A stretch of DNA of 22,756 nucleotides from CAJKWP01 sp050943075 (lineage in GTDB: Bacteria > Bacillota > Clostridia > Christensenellales > UBA1242), in assembly GCA_050943075.1 (NCBI GenBank), contig JBMNOM010000015.1, positions 1-22,756 of the forward strand, read 5' to 3'. A program made the position numbers and the translations under genes. Below the pieces are notes generated by a model. That model saw only the letters and a program-made list of their open reading frames with translations. It searched no databases and was not told where the DNA came from. Of the stretch, positions 22,702 to 22,756 are shown one piece after another (position 1 is the first letter of the stretch; each line of letters opens with the position of its first letter).

Positions 22702-22748
22702 AAAAAAAGCCTGAAAAATGCAAAATTTAAGCGTTTTGGGCTTTTTTA
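22702..22748 (+). terminator. Intrinsic terminator after tex
   Basis: AAAAAAGCC (22703-22711) pairs with GGCTTTTTT (22739-22747). An inner imperfect stem extends it to about 16 pairs around an A-rich loop, followed by T residues at the window edge. Confidence 0.8.
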
Positions 22749-22756
22749 CTTAATTT

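Overview
The window comes from an AT-rich (roughly one-third GC by eye) bacterium with Firmicutes-type gene content, most likely an uncultured clostridial lineage. The evidence is the mrnC-rlmB-sigH order, a veg gene, a protein with three DUF3794-like repeats plus LysM (the layout of the spore-coat protein SipL), and strong Shine-Dalgarno (SD) sites before nearly every gene. The code is standard (TGG Trp, mostly TAA stops). There is no sign of prophage, insertion sequence, CRISPR array, rRNA or tRNA. Species cannot be named from sequence alone.

Layout. 1-2300: a possible dnaB start at the left edge, rplI (minus), then the divergent SipL-like gene with a SigE-like promoter. 2360-4213: argS behind a near-consensus promoter and closed by a terminator. 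4331-8082: a very large secreted, membrane-anchored M6-family metallopeptidase with LRR-like and Ig-like domains and no SD. 8160-8500: a gene-free AT-rich stretch with four perfect DnaA boxes and several near-matches, resembling a replication origin or a regulatory DnaA-box cluster. It also holds the likely promoters of the next operon, mrnC-rlmB-sigH (8579-10286), whose first gene appears to start at ATC. 10312-10448: terminator and a 16-bp tandem repeat.

10579-13340: a DUF378 membrane protein (minus) with a repetitive hydrophilic tail; greA with a perfect consensus promoter and an attenuator-like leader hairpin; a three-TM protein of unknown function; a zinc-ribbon protein with a hyperacidic leucine-patterned tail; and veg. 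13345-17720: NAD+ synthetase nadE (minus), a small membrane-anchored protein (minus) and a DUF4097-like cell-surface protein. 17843-22748: dinB (minus) and a predicted MTA/SAH deaminase transcribed divergently from overlapping -10 elements, then tex.

Most genes are single transcription units separated by good intrinsic terminators; the only clear operon is mrnC-rlmB-sigH. The most interesting region is 8294-8580, where DnaA boxes, overlapping promoters and a non-canonical start codon converge upstream of the sporulation/transition sigma factor gene.
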